A stretch of 64,000 bases of DNA from Talpa occidentalis (Eukaryota > Chordata > Mammalia > Eulipotyphla > Talpidae): assembly GCF_014898055.3 (NCBI RefSeq), contig NW_023604295.1, positions 94,441,591 to 94,505,590 of the forward strand. The letters are read 5' to 3'. The position numbers were made by a program, and so were the translations under genes. The stretch's first letter is position 1; the number at the start of each line of letters is the position of its first letter. Positions 24,527 through 35,904 of this stretch are shown piece after piece. Under the pieces are notes generated by a model, which had not been told where the DNA came from, did no database searches, and saw only the letters and a list, made by a program, of their open reading frames with translations.

Positions 24527-24586
24527 CTTCATATATATCATATATATGAAGTTAGATTCATATATATATATATATATGTATATGAA
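24527..24586. repeat. TA-rich palindromic patch
   Basis: Positions 24,527-24,551 form a perfect inverted repeat with 12-bp arms (CTTCATATATAT / ATATATATGAAG) around one C. It is followed by an ATTCATA...TATGAAT repeat holding a TA run at about 24,559-24,578. It probably grew from the L2 region in which it lies. Confidence 0.85.
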
Positions 24587-25007
24587 TTGTTAACCTACAG
24601 ATGTTATTTGAATAAACCATACTTTGAGAGATGGTGCTCGGAGGAGATAGGAGGTGTCAGAACAGATCCTCAAGTTTAAGGCTAGGTAGCAGGGTGGGAG
24701 TCAGCAAAGAACACTGCATAGGCGGAGCCCCTGAGGGGGGGGAAGAGAGTGTGGGTCCCTAAAAACTCAGGTAGGAGAGTGTGTGGGAAGCTTTACACTG
24801 CCTGGCAGACTGAGGGATACAGAGGAGTGTCCTTTAGACTTGACGATATAGAGGTCATTGATGGACCTTGACAAGAGCAGAGTCAGTGGAGTGGCAGGGG
24901 CAGAAGCCAGTAGGAGGTGGATTGAGGGGTGAACAAAAATGAGGAAGTGGAAATAGTGAGCAAAAATTAAATCTTCTGAGTATTTTTGCTCTAAAAGAAA
25001 GCAAAGA

Positions 25008-25274
25008 GGGCCTCCCCTGGTGGCTCAGCGGTTGAGCACTGGGCTGCAAATCTGCCCACAGCCTCTGCAGTGCAGGTTCGATCCCTGGCCACCGGGCGAG
25101 GGTCCCACATGGCGCACAGACCTCTCCTGCCGCCTGCTGCTCCCCTCAGCAGTGTGCTTCCTCAGTCTGCTTGCTCTGCTCCCCTCTCTAGCTCTGGTGA
25201 ATTCTCTCACCCTCCCGCACTTCTGACTGTACCCAATGCTTGTATAAATAAATAAATAAATCTAAAAAAAAAAG
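25008..25274 (+). mobile_element. tRNA-derived SINE (Rhin-1-like), copy 4, inserted in L2
   Basis: Sense copy with A box TGGCTCAGCGG, B box GGTTCGATCCC and tail TATAAATAAATAAATAAATCT plus A10. Short direct repeats gcaaaga at 25,001-25,007 and 25,275-25,281. The L2 text resumes after the insertion (caaagaaatggag), so the SINE interrupts the L2. Confidence 0.93.
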
Positions 25275-25440
25275 GCAAAGAAATGGAGTAAAATGTGGAG
25301 AGTTAAGAACATGTCTGTTAAAAGTGGGTGGAAATGAGTTAGTAGCAAGGGAAAAGACAGTTGTGAAGAAGTGAATAAAAGAGAAACTCTCTGCAAAGAT
25401 GTCAGATAGTAAATTCTAGACCCCATGAGTAGGGACTGGC

Positions 25441-28030
25441 CTTTGATGGGAGAAACATGTGCAGAAGAACAGGCAGAGGAAAAGAATGGGGAGCATACAG
25501 GCAGGACAAGGGGGAGTTTGATGGTGGGATGATGGATTGGTTCCTATTTATTATAGCTGATGCCTTCTCTTTCTTTTCAGTGGAGTATGTGGCAAGATCA
25601 TTGGCTGACAACAAGGACAGATTCCAAGCTGGTGGAGAGACTAGCCAGTCAGATCAGGGAGGGAAAGCAAGTGTTGATAAAAAACATGGTCAGGGTATCA
25701 CACAGAGTCCCCAGGTGAGGTTTGTTACTCAATTAGTTGAGTGTTTTTCTCCAATGCTTCCCAGAGAGAGGACCAATCTTGTTTCCTCCAGAAGTCCCCT
25801 TACACCCTGTCAGGTGCCAACTCTGGGTAGCTTCAGAAATGCAGGACAAGAAGCTCTCTGTGAAATGAAACTCTAACACTGCACAAGCACCTGGGAACAA
25901 GGGGTGCCCAGCAAGGGCCAACTGAGGGTAAAATAGATGTAGGGAGGAATTTACTCTAATTCTTACCTATCCCTTTCAAGATATTCATTTCTCCAATAAT
26001 TGGGTGCAAAGATTATCAAAACCTCCAAGATTTGTATGTTTTTTTTCTTTATATTATTGCTAACAAGTGTATTGAGTTATCTATGAATATTCACATATAA
26101 CAAATGCACTAAGCACACGCAGAGCTGTGGGAGGAATGGATAGAAAACTGATGTCAAATAGTAGCCAAGCTTTACCCACAGGAAAACAGATTTGTCCTTC
26201 CCAAAGCAATTCACTACACCAGGACACATGCTGCCTAGGGATGATTATGGGCCTATCTGTACATTCCAGAACATGCACAGTGGACAAGGCACCCACAGAC
26301 AGTCCACAGCTGTCCCTGTTGATGCTATGGCTGATGGTACCACAGGCCTGAGGCCCTGGGCTGCCCAATTGTTGAAAACCCCACAGAATCTAAGGGGCCT
26401 TTGCTATGGAACTGGCCACGCATTTCAGGAGTGGTTACAGTGCTCAGTGGCTCCTGCCCACCACATCCTCAACTTTTGCAAAGGTAGTAAGTCCCCTCCC
26501 TCTGGACTTGCACCCTGGCCCATACCGCAGAGCCTGCAGTCAGAGACAGAGGAAACACAAGGACATCCAGGCTGACCCTGCCAGAGCAAAATCCAACCTG
26601 ACATTACACTCTGTTTGAAATGAGATCAAGGGCAAGGTTTGGGGTTACAGAGGGTGAGGAAATGAGAGACATAGTTGACTATGTTCCACAAGTCTATTAA
26701 ATACTTAACAAGACCAGTTGTTCAGGCACTTCCTGGAACTCAAAGCTCTCACAGCTTAAGTGTCAGGCTGGTTGTTTTACATGCATTTCTCTTTCATTCC
26801 TTGGACAAACTGTATTTTACAGATGAGGACAATCTGGGGCTGAGAAACATGACAGTGATATGACCATTGAGGATAAGTTCCATCAGGGCCAAGGGACAGT
26901 GAACTTTGAACAATCCCCACTGGCAAGGGAAAAGGAGACATGTGGGAGGCTTGATTTAGAAAAGAAATTCTGGACAGTGACAAGAGACTGAAACACATGG
27001 AGAAGAAAATAGCAGCCATAATAATTTAACCAATCAGAACAAATCATTTGGGGGAAATTTTACATATTTTCCATAGAAAGGCTTGATGAAGGAAATGACA
27101 TTATTTTAAAAAGATTAATCTGACAGAATAGAAGGTGTGAGAAGCAGCCTTTGCAAGGCTGCTGTGAACCTCAGTGCAGATTAATGGAGTAGCAGCACTA
27201 TTTGTTAAGCCTCCGGCGCCGCCCTAGGTTCCTGACATTTACACAGTCCTCACTTCGCCCTAATAGACAGGCATTGCTTCCAGAGATGGAGGAATTCACC
27301 CCATGGGGGTCACACTCTAATAAGAGGAGGGTCCTTGGCTGCAGTTGAAGCCCACGTTGGTCTAACTATAGTGCTTTCCCACTGTGCTATGCCATGGGGC
27401 CTTCAGAGACCCAGGGAGTTTATGGGAATGGGTAAGAGGTTTCTGGACCTGTTGCCTGGGGAGCACTGCAATTACCCCACTTGCTCAGTAATTGTGTTCA
27501 AGGAAGTCTGCTGCTATTCCTCAGCCCTTGTCTCTGCCCTCTCCCAGGACAGCAGAATTGCACATTGAACTAAGGGGAGAGGCAATGATAATAAAAAACA
27601 GCTACCTCTTCTCAGAGGGAAGTAACTTCCACCTGGATTGTCACCTCTACTGCCAAGAGCAGGCTGACAAATAGAATGCAAGAGAAAAATGCACATATCA
27701 GGACCAAAGCTGTAATTGGAAGAGTAGGTAAACATATTCTCAAGTTGACAAACTAAAGTCTGCATAAGCTAACTTCATGGATCCATATTAAAAATATCAG
27801 TATCCTCAGCATACATTTGTTTAAAATGCAGCCAATGTTGGAAACCAAGCAAGTATAGTACACATCACAACTGTGTGTACACTCTGGTCTGAGAGACTCC
27901 TTTTCACTTTTGTACTAATATTTTGTACTAATTAATACCCTAAATGTGGCCCTTGGGATTTCTGTTTTGAACACACACAAAAAAGAAAGGCCTAGTTCCA
28001 CTGAAGAAGAACTAGTTCACATATGGAAAA
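25441..28030. other. Mostly unique non-coding stretch
   Basis: No gene supported. An open sense frame of 139 codons (25,457-25,876) contains a possible exon-like interval at 25,581-25,714 (see findings). ORFs of 95-127 codons at 26,081-26,575 lie in a moderately G+C-rich patch with frames overlapping on both strands. A weak antisense MIR-like area lies near 27,180-27,340. Confidence 0.4.
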
Positions 28031-28034
28031 GAAG

Positions 28035-28500
28035 TTAAATTACTCAGGGTTCTCCAGAAAAAACTGAATAAATAGGAGAGATACAATTATAAAGGGATTT
28101 ATTATAAGGAATTGGCTCACATCATTATGGGGGGCTAAGAAGTCTCAAAGTCTGCAGTGGGCAAACTGAAGACCCAGCAGAGCAGAAGCAGCTCCAGTCT
28201 GAAGGGTGGTAGAAACAAGACCCAGGAAGGGCTGATTTTTAGGTCAAGAGGCATGAACTGACCTAACCCTGAGCTCAAGGCAGTCAGACCTGAGGATTCC
28301 CTTTTACTTCTAGAGGGTCACCTTTTTGTTGTATTCAGTTGGTCTGGTGGCACCCAGCCACTTTAGAGACAACTATCTGCTTTACTCAGTCTTTCTGTTC
28401 AAATGTTAATCATCCAGAAGTAACCCCACAAACATACCCGGGATAATGTTTAACCAAACATCTGGGCATCCAGGGTGACTTGATTGAGTACCCACCACAC
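28035..28500 (-). mobile_element. Old LTR-like element, antisense, family unassigned
   Basis: On the plus strand, cagggttctccagaaaaaac, then gggatttattataaggaatt, ggctcacatcattatggggg, ctgcagtgggcaaactgaag, ctttactcagtctttctgtt and ataatgtttaaccaaacatc reads as the reverse complement of a common mammalian LTR-like repeat. That repeat ends with an AATAAATC poly(A) signal and TTCTCTGGAGAACCCTGA. The poly(A) signal is visible in reverse at about 28,099-28,108. There is no internal retroviral region, so it is a solo element. Confidence 0.55.
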
Positions 28501-29445
28501 TGGTGAACTGTGCAGATAAAGGGGGAGAAGTCAGATCAAATCCCTCAAAGCTCAACCATGAGATAGATCAGCATTCCTCCACAAAAACCAGAGGCTGGGA
28601 CTCCACTGCACCCCCTTTTCCTCTGAAAAGTGAGTGGAAGGTTAAACCACTTCCCCCTTTTGATAAGCTGAGATGAGGAGTAAGATGCTCTATCTGGGGG
28701 CAGAGCAGGAGATTTCAAACTTGGGATGCAGAGATCTAAAGGCATCGCCCCTTGGATGGATGTTCATCTGATTAGGAAGGGGCTCCATCACCTGGCCAGG
28801 CTCTCAAAGGGCCTGTCTCCTACACAAGAGTAAGGATCACCACTCCAAAGTGAGAAAAGTCTTCCCACAGAGCAAAAACTCAGAATTAAGAACCACAGGC
28901 ATTTCAAAAATATTTGAGCTGAATTTCTAAATAGTGCTTAGTTACATGAAGGAATATACCTCAGCAGACTCGCTGGGCCTTAGTGGATTCTCATTAATGT
29001 GGGGCCAATGTTCTAAAGTGTAGCTGACACCCAGGCCTTTGGTCTGTCTCATTGGAAACAGGACATACAGACCCTACAAAGCCAGAACCTGAGCTCCAAA
29101 ATAAAAGACAATCACAGAAATAGTGGGTGGCATTTGTGACAGTGAATGTGCCAAGTGACGCTGACCTGGGAGAAACACCTACTGGCAGGTGAAGCAGTCA
29201 GGTCACCATATTTGAGGACCAGATAGACCAGCCAGGGTCAGAGGGTACCTCAGCACAAAGGAATGGGCCCAGTCAATTCTACAGACTTCCAACTCTTCCT
29301 TTTCCTATCTGTCACCACTCTGACAAATCAGCTATGATGAAAAGATACGGCCTTGTTCTGCAGTGGAGGCTGCACATAAACTGAGCTCCCTCAGGAAGGC
29401 GAGAGGGTCTTTCATCTCATCCATCCAAAGGGTCTATTTTTAGCC
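28501..29445. other. Unique non-coding spacer
   Basis: Sequence between the two LTR-like elements. No gene or repeat recognised. Confidence 0.4.
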
Positions 29446-29873
29446 TGGATTAGTTTCCTGGGGTTGTTCTAACAAAGTACCACAACCTGGGTATCTTAAA
29501 ACAACAGATTTGTTCTGAAGGCCAGGTGTTTGGAATCAGAGTGACAGCAGGTTCCCTCAAGGAGGTGTCCTTCCTTAGTGCTTCTCTAGTCTAGCCCCTG
29601 GGTTGCCTTCGGGTCATCTTTGGCATTCCAAGCTCCACCTCTGTCTTCACATCGTCTTCCTCATGTATAGTATCTCTGCATACAAATGTCCCTCTTCTTA
29701 GAAAGACATCAGTTACTGAATTTAGGCTCCAGCCACATTTGGTATGACCTCATCTTCAACTGATGACATCAACAAGAACCCTATTTCCAAAGAAGGTCAC
29801 ATTCACAGGTGCCAGGGATTAGAACTTGAATAGATATTGATGAGAAGGGCAGGATATGCTTCAACCCACAACA
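29446..29873 (-). mobile_element. MLT1-like solo LTR (MaLR), antisense
   Basis: Plus-strand phrases tagtttcctggggttgttct, aacaaagtaccacaacctgg, cttaaaacaacag, ctgtcttcacatcgtcttcc, tatgacctcatcttcaactg, atttccaaagaaggtcacat and tcaacccacaaca are the reverse complement of the mammalian MLT1 LTR in family order. The ends correspond to the LTR's TGTTATGGGTTGAA start and ...CTAATACA end. Solo, with no internal sequence. Confidence 0.8.
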
Positions 29874-29954
29874 CTTCAGATATGGTAACTTCCTCTTCTT
29901 CAAACAGGAATTTGTTGGCATCCAAGTGATAGGGTATAGAAGACAGGCAGTAAT

Positions 29955-30135
29955 TCATTTCAAGCAATATTTGTTGAGCAACCACTGTCCATGCAGCCAG
30001 ACCTGGGCACTAAGGATCCCACTGTGAATGAGCCACCACCGCACTCCACAAGGGAGCTGCCCTCGTGGAGTGCGGTGGTGCAGTGGAGACAGAGCAGGAA
30101 TAACCAAAATGACTTCCAGGTGTCTCCAGGGGGCA
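29955..30135 (-). mobile_element. L2 3'-end fragment, antisense, carrying a hairpin
   Basis: caatatttgttgagcaacca, ggcactaaggatcccactgt and gaatga, then gagctgccctcgtggagtgc and gtggagacagagc, resemble the reversed L2 3' end (ttgagcacctactatg, gctggggatacagcagtgaa, tgccctcatggagct). The inverted copy at 30,034-30,049 is extra relative to that order. Confidence 0.45.
30034..30080. repeat. 47-nt hairpin with 16-bp perfect arms
   Basis: Arms CACCACCGCACTCCAC (30,034-30,049) and GTGGAGTGCGGTGGTG (30,065-30,080) are exact reverse complements. After one A/C mismatch, AGGG (30,051-30,054) pairs with CCCT (30,060-30,063) around the loop AGCTG. Confidence 0.95.
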
Positions 30136-30769
30136 GAAAACTAAGCAGACCTTGAATGGACAAACCATTCAAGTTTACAGGGGATGCAACGGCAAGGATC
30201 TTGAGGCAGTGGACAGAGGTGACACCACCAGCGCATACAATATGCCAGGGGAGCAAAGGGACAGTTCAGGACTACCAGTCCATTTCAGAGTCAGGATAAG
30301 GGGAATGGGAAACAGGAAGCTGTTTGCCCACAGTCCCTCCAGGCCTCCACTACCTGTTGCCATTTGGTCGTGGTAATCTTACAGATGTTTCTTTCAAGGC
30401 TTTAAATTTCAATTTCAGCAGCAATTCTTAGTGACTTGTCACTGTGCCCACTTAGCTTTCCCCCTGTACGACAGTCCTTTAGGAATTTGTGACTTGCAGT
30501 AGACTGCAAATGTCAGCTGGAGGAAAAGACAAATGATAATAATATACTGGGAGTTGCAGCCTCTTTGCTAATTCACAAAGCTGTTTCCAGAAAAACATTG
30601 CCTGTTAATTAAACAAGTCCCTTTCTTCTGACAGATGAAAACATAGGGACAATCTCATCCCATCAGATGAGGAGTGTCACTACCCTGCAAGGGGGCCTGT
30701 TTTTCTAAGGGAATTGACTTCTTGGGAACAGCAGCAAAAAGCTTTTACAGTAGGTAGAGCTCTGATCTT

Positions 30770-30920
30770 TAAAGCACTCAACAAACATTAACTAATTAAT
30801 TCACCCACACCCCATGGGTAGGCATCATTCATTAGCTACTGTTTGTAGGTGGGGAACAGAAAGTAACAGCCGAAGTGGTTTTGCCAAGGTCAAAAAGGAA
30901 ATCTGTGGGACACCCAAAGA
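30770..30920 (-). mobile_element. MIR SINE fragment, antisense
   Basis: aaagcactcaacaaacatta, ggtaggcatcattcattagc, then gtggttttgccaaggtca follow the reversed MIR order, badly decayed. Confidence 0.4.
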
Positions 30921-31507
30921 AAGAAGCAATGCAGCCTCTGCCCTAAGCTGCCCGGCATCTGTCTTGGGGACCAGTCTCTCCTTTGTGCTCACCCTCAAAC
31001 TGTTATTGAAAGACTTTCTCCATCCATTCAGCTGCTGGGGATGTGTTTTAGGATTCCTGGTGATTGATAGGGTCTGCAGTGAGTCAGCTCCTTTTTATTA
31101 GGTGCCACTTCAAGAGACCAAATTTGTGGCAATTTCCATTTACATAGTAGGAATCTTTTTTTAGCTTTGACAATTATTATGAAATCAAAATCAAGATAAG
31201 AGACCTCCCCAGAGACAGACAGCTAGTAATGGGTGAATCACAAGAAAACCCAAACTCAGCCTTACTGCACCAACACCTTTATTTAGTGATGTCACCATCT
31301 ATGCCTTTCTGCTACCTTCCATGTTCCTGTCTACGTTGTCCTTCTCCCACTCACAAGACCAAGCTCAAGTCCATCTCTCCCTAGAAGTCTTCAATTCCTG
31401 TTAGCATCTCTCATCTCTTACTCCCTTTGCTGCTTCTGTCTCAACAACTACATTTGTGCAGACAAGAGGTCTTATCTTATCCTCAGGCCCTAATGATCTA
31501 CTTTAAA

Positions 31508-31620
31508 GAAGAAAAGATGTGAGGCAAAAACTTGCCAACTCTCTCTGTCCAGCAGGTACCAGGCTCCCAAAGAGATGAGAGCAGGGTGCAGGTGGCACAA
31601 AGCTGTCCTGCGGGGAGCCA
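31508..31620 (+). repeat. Local inverted-duplicate pair 1, left copy
   Basis: Pairs with the reverse complement of 32,770-32,880. The core is identical over 26 bp (starts acttgccaactctctctgtc, ends ccagcag), followed by gtaccaggctc, gatgaga, gggtgca and agctgtcct in the same order with a few small indels. By-eye identity is about 85 percent. Confidence 0.75.
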
Positions 31621-32769
31621 GTTCCTGCTCAGAACCTGCAGAGGTGCTTGGAAGAAATTTGTCTGTGTTAGTAATAATGGCCAATGCTTGGAGCTTCAAG
31701 TTCTTTGTATGGTCTGTATTTTCTGATGTCAGTGAGACAGACCAAAGGATGTGCCATGGGTATAGAACTGGGTATTGCAAATTGAATAAAGGGTAGGAAG
31801 GAGCACTGAAACATGGAAGGGAGAAATGGTGGGGATGCTAGCAAGTCTAGAATTCACACCCCATAAAAAGCAACCATTTGTGATTGACAGGTTGTTTTGT
31901 TTTATTTAGACCAATGCATATGCTTCTGGATGGTTGACAATTACAGTTATTGGCTAATTGTGAGATGTGAGTATAGTGGCAGATTCTGCTTGACTGCATT
32001 TGTGTGTGTGTTCTGAGCAAGCTAAGAACTGTTCCTCTCCATGTTTGTTTCCTCATGAGAAAAACACATCTATTTACAGGGTTAATTGAATGTTACTTTA
32101 AGTTCCTCAAGGAAATAACACAAAATTGCCTGTCATTTTTCTTACTTTAAAGGTTGTAGTAATGGTAAGTTTTCCTGAAAAATAGTTTTAATTTGTGTAT
32201 TTTTCATCTTCCCTTTGAATTGTTCCAGTTTTGATTTGGGGTGGATAAATGAACTTCAGAACATTTATGAGTCCATGGTGAAATAAGGGTGTCATTTTTG
32301 AAAGTAGATTTTCCGAGAAAAAGTAAAAAGAAGACAACTATGTGTCAACACCTAGCCCCTTTGCTGGTGGTTTTAACAATCTTCTAGAAACCCCATTGTG
32401 TGATAAAGACCTACAAAGTGATTAGGATGGAAAGAAATGAAAGAAAATGGAATACAGAACAGTTCAAATCTCTAGAAATAAATAATGGATTGTGAAGACA
32501 GTACTTTCTTGAAGAAAAAGAAAGGAGGTAGTTGCTGGCTGGGATGCCCACAGTGGAAGCCAGCGGGGAGTGCACGTCATTGCATCTTAGCCGTCACCCT
32601 CCCCCGACACATCCCCAAAAGCAAAAACCTCAGACCCTCCTGCTGGTATGGGAATCAGGAAGATTTCATTCAAAGTTTTATTCTTGGTAGACTGATAATC
32701 CAGTGTGAGAGAATACCCAGGGGCCAAATGAGACAGGAGTTCCCTAACTGTGGGCTTAGGGAGGGCCTC
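31621..32769. other. Unique non-coding spacer inside inverted pair 1
   Basis: No gene supported. The sense ORF of 132 codons (32,485-32,883) runs into the right copy of the inverted pair and shows no protein family. Confidence 0.35.
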
Positions 32770-32880
32770 GCTCCCAGGAGGACAGCTTCACCATCTGCAC
32801 CCTATTCTCATCTTGTTCAGAGCCTGGTACCCTGCTGGACAGAGAGAGTTGGCAAGTTCTTGCTCATTTCTTTTCTCCCA
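32770..32880 (-). repeat. Local inverted-duplicate pair 1, right copy
   Basis: Reverse-complement partner of 31,508-31,620, about 1.15 kb apart. Both copies lose similarity abruptly at both ends. It may be a local duplication or two copies of an unlisted interspersed repeat. Confidence 0.75.
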
Positions 32881-33097
32881 TAGAGGCAGATAATTAGTGC
32901 CTTTAATTACCGAGGGCCTGCTTGAGTTGGTTATTTGAGGGGAGGTCATTTATTTTTCTCTTGGAAGAGATTGTGGAAGAAATGTGTGTTAGTAAGAAGG
33001 GTCAGTGCCTATTAAGTGCTGGCTACCATTCAGGTCCCATTCTAATACTTTGCAATTACTCACTTTAGTCCATGCAACAATCCTAGGACCAAAACTA

Positions 33098-33295
33098 AGA
33101 CTGAGTCCCACACCCACTGCTTAGTAGTTGTGTGATGGTGGCTAAGCCATTTGACCTCTCTCTGAGCCTCAGTTTACTCTTCTATGCAATGGAAATAATG
33201 AACATTCCTTCCTGGGAAGGTTGTTGGAGAAATTAAATGCAGAAACATTTTGTAAAATGTTTTAAATGCACAGTAGGAAACCACTCTTAATATTG
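33098..33295 (+). mobile_element. MIR SINE, well preserved
   Basis: gtcccacacccactgcttag, tagttgtgtgatggtggcta, agccatttgacctctctctg, agcctcagtttactcttcta and tgcaatggaaata match the MIR body and core in order, followed by ggttgttggagaaattaaat. Confidence 0.75.
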
Positions 33296-33299
33296 TCAA

Positions 33300-35394
33300 T
33301 ATCGTCCTTCTTATTCCTGGTCTGTCCCTTACATCCTGATGCTCCTGCAGCCTTAATTTCCCTACTGTTCTATTTTGGACCATGTCAGATGGTCAGGGTT
33401 TTATCAAATGTCCAGAATGCGTTGCTTCATATTTACATGTCTCATGTGGAATCAACCGTGTATTTTCTTAATAGCACTGAGGTGTCAGTGTCAATGCAGG
33501 TGATTCCTTGCAGGGACTATTGTCCACTTGGCACTTTGCTATGTGCCAACACTTCTGGGGAGCACTCAGCATGGGAGAGGTCCTCCTGCCAGCAAGTTTG
33601 GCAATCTATTCCAGTCCTGCACACTCCCTGAGCTTGCTATCCAGACCCTCTCACCTCTGAGCACAAGGAATTGAAAAGTAAAGCCTGTTTACTTTCTTTC
33701 TCCCTCATGAAAATAGGGACAAGTGGGAAGGCAAGGAATCTGTCATAGTTATGATTTTATTCCTATTAGTTAGCCAACTCCTTGTATGCAGTAAGTCCAC
33801 ATTGTAAACATTGAGTAGGTTAATTCACAAAGTGAAATAAAGCTGGCAACTCCCTTTGCCCATGTGGCCAAATTTGTGGTCTTACAAGTGGCGAGTGGTT
33901 TTCAGTGGTCTGCACCTGTGCAGTTTTGACACCACATCATTTCCTCCTCCGATCTTAGCTTCAAACCCTCCAACTCCCACCCCAACATCCCTCAATCCTG
34001 CCTGGCTCAGCCAAGTACAATCCCACTTGTTTACTCAGAAACTCAGATATACATCATAGAAGTCTCCAGATGAGCACTGGGCAAGAGCAAGGACCACCTT
34101 CTCTCTCTGCCTCCTGACTTCTTTTCTGTGGCCACACATCTTTTCTGATTGCTGTGTGGAGGGCTTTTCTCTCCATCCAGATCCCACTCCATCCTTTCCA
34201 GCACCTTTCACAGCGCGGGCCATGGGATCATGTTCTCTGTAACAGTACACAATTAATGCACACTTAACCATTGCCCCAGGGAAGCATTAAACACTGGGTT
34301 TATTTTAACTCTGCCCAAATGGGAATTCTTCCAATTAAAGAAGATAATGTAAAAACCTAAAATTGGTACAGACAGTAATAGGTGTCATCCAGTCTCCTTG
34401 AGCAAAGAATGAGCAGCCTCCCCCCACCCACCCAGGATCTATATTATCTTATAATTCCTGAACCATCATCCTTACACATGGTTTTAAATAAAAGCTAGGT
34501 AGGAAAGTAACTAAGTGATAGCTGTCAGTTCTTGTTGGGGTAACAGGGGCGTTGGGCTACTACCTTGTGTGCTGAGTCACGGGAGAGTGAAGTGGGGCAT
34601 TGAGTTTTGTGATGGGTGCCACATAACAGTTTCAACTCTTGAAACACAAAGAATGTTCCACGGAGCCATGCAGAGCAGAACCCTCCCAGATGGAGTGTGC
34701 TGCTGCTAGAGATGCTCATCGCCCATCAGCCCTGTCAGGATGAGCCAACTCTATCTTCGCAAAGATCTAATTTTAGAGAGATCAGAGCTTGGTAATGTGT
34801 GCCCAGTATTATGGAAATAAAATGTGACTTCCATTAGTTAGATGACCAGAAGATGTACTTGTCTTTGCTGGGTCCTATAATGGAGGCATTTTAAATTTAA
34901 TTTATTCTCAAAAATTGATTTTCTTTATTTGATTTGCCTCCTCTATCAGACTTTCTACTAAGACTACTCATTGTATGGCCATTAATAACTGCAGAACTCT
35001 GAAATTTCCTTCAGTAGCACGCCTTGGGGTTATTTGTTTCTGCAAATTAGACTCTTAATTCTCTAATGAGAACATTTCAAAAACCAAACAGTATTTTACG
35101 TTTAAGTTCCCAGGTGCTGAAGGGATAATGGAAACAGCACTGCCCACTACCAGCTACTCACTGTTAAGTGCTGCAACAGACCAATTCTGAGAGTCCCAAG
35201 GGCTGCTCTGAGGTTTACCTCTAAGAGAGCCACTGTCCCCAGAGCCTAATAGGTTAGCCTGGCTGCCTGTGTCTCAGGCTAAGTTCGCTTCCAGTTGTGT
35301 CCTCAGTGTGGGGCATTTGCCCCGGGGCAAGTTGAGATTCTTGACAAGCAACCAGCAAGAACGAATAACGATTTGCTTTATCTCTGTGCTGTGG
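33300..35394. other. Unique non-coding stretch
   Basis: No gene or confident repeat. The sense ORF of 121 codons (33,266-33,631) begins inside the MIR copy and has no domain. Confidence 0.4.
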
Positions 35395-35439
35395 GGAACT
35401 GTAGCATCCGGGAACTGTAGCATCCAGGAACTATAGCCA
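35395..35439. repeat. 16-bp tandem repeat, 2.8 copies
   Basis: Units at 35,395-35,410 and 35,411-35,426 (GGAACTGTAGCATCC plus G or A), then a partial third unit GGAACTATAGCCA at 35,427-35,439. Confidence 0.9.
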
Positions 35440-35904
35440 AGGGTGAAAAGTAAACCAAAGGAGAGCTCTTTGGTCTTCAGGGGGAGAAACTTCCCTTTGA
35501 CCAGTTTGGAATGGTTTAGAATGATTCGTTTCCATGGAGTTTTGTTTGAAATTCTGCCTTCATTTGTAGCGATACTTGCTAATCAATTTTAAGTGGAAAC
35601 AGCTGCTGTGTGTCACTCACAGTCCCCCTTCAAACCCTGAAAAAGTATAATTCAAACCATTCTCTCTCCACCCCCAAACCTACTCAGAATGCTCATTCAC
35701 ATGACTCTGCTGGTTCCTCACTTCCATTCTCTAGGGCCAGTTCCTACCGCCCCTACCAGGGTACAGGTGAGAGGGAGAAGGGCCGGCACACTGGAAGGGG
35801 CCGTTCGTGAGCAGGATCCTGACGTGTGGTAGAACTGAGCAGTCGTGATTCAGCAGCAAGAAGCAAGACCTGCAGGAGGCAGCCATGTTTCTCCTTCCTT
35901 CACC

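Larger units (their letters stand above)
23672..25440 (-). mobile_element. L2 LINE (CR1 clade), antisense, with reverse transcriptase remains
   Basis: The 3' end lies at the left: tatttggtgcctactaagtg and ccagaaactgtgctaggtgc match the reverse complement of the L2 terminus. Moving right the order follows L2 into ORF2: ggaagctattgcattagtgc, caagaataactcccaaattt, tagtcagttagat and gaccttgacaagagcagagt. Translated on the minus strand around 24,860-24,930, the frame gives GFCPCHST and ALVKV, clearly the GFRPHHST/ALVKV region of the L2 reverse transcriptase. Many stops and indels make it a fossil. A SINE (25,008-25,274) is inserted in it. The right boundary is uncertain and could extend to about 25.6 kb. 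Confidence 0.65.

Noticed and set aside
25457..25876. 139-codon sense ORF
   Set aside because: No recognisable protein family and it overlaps L2-derived sequence. Kept only as a weak exon candidate in findings.
28035..29873. The two antisense LTRs as the two ends of one provirus
   Set aside because: They differ completely in sequence and no retroviral internal genes lie between them; they are separate solo elements.
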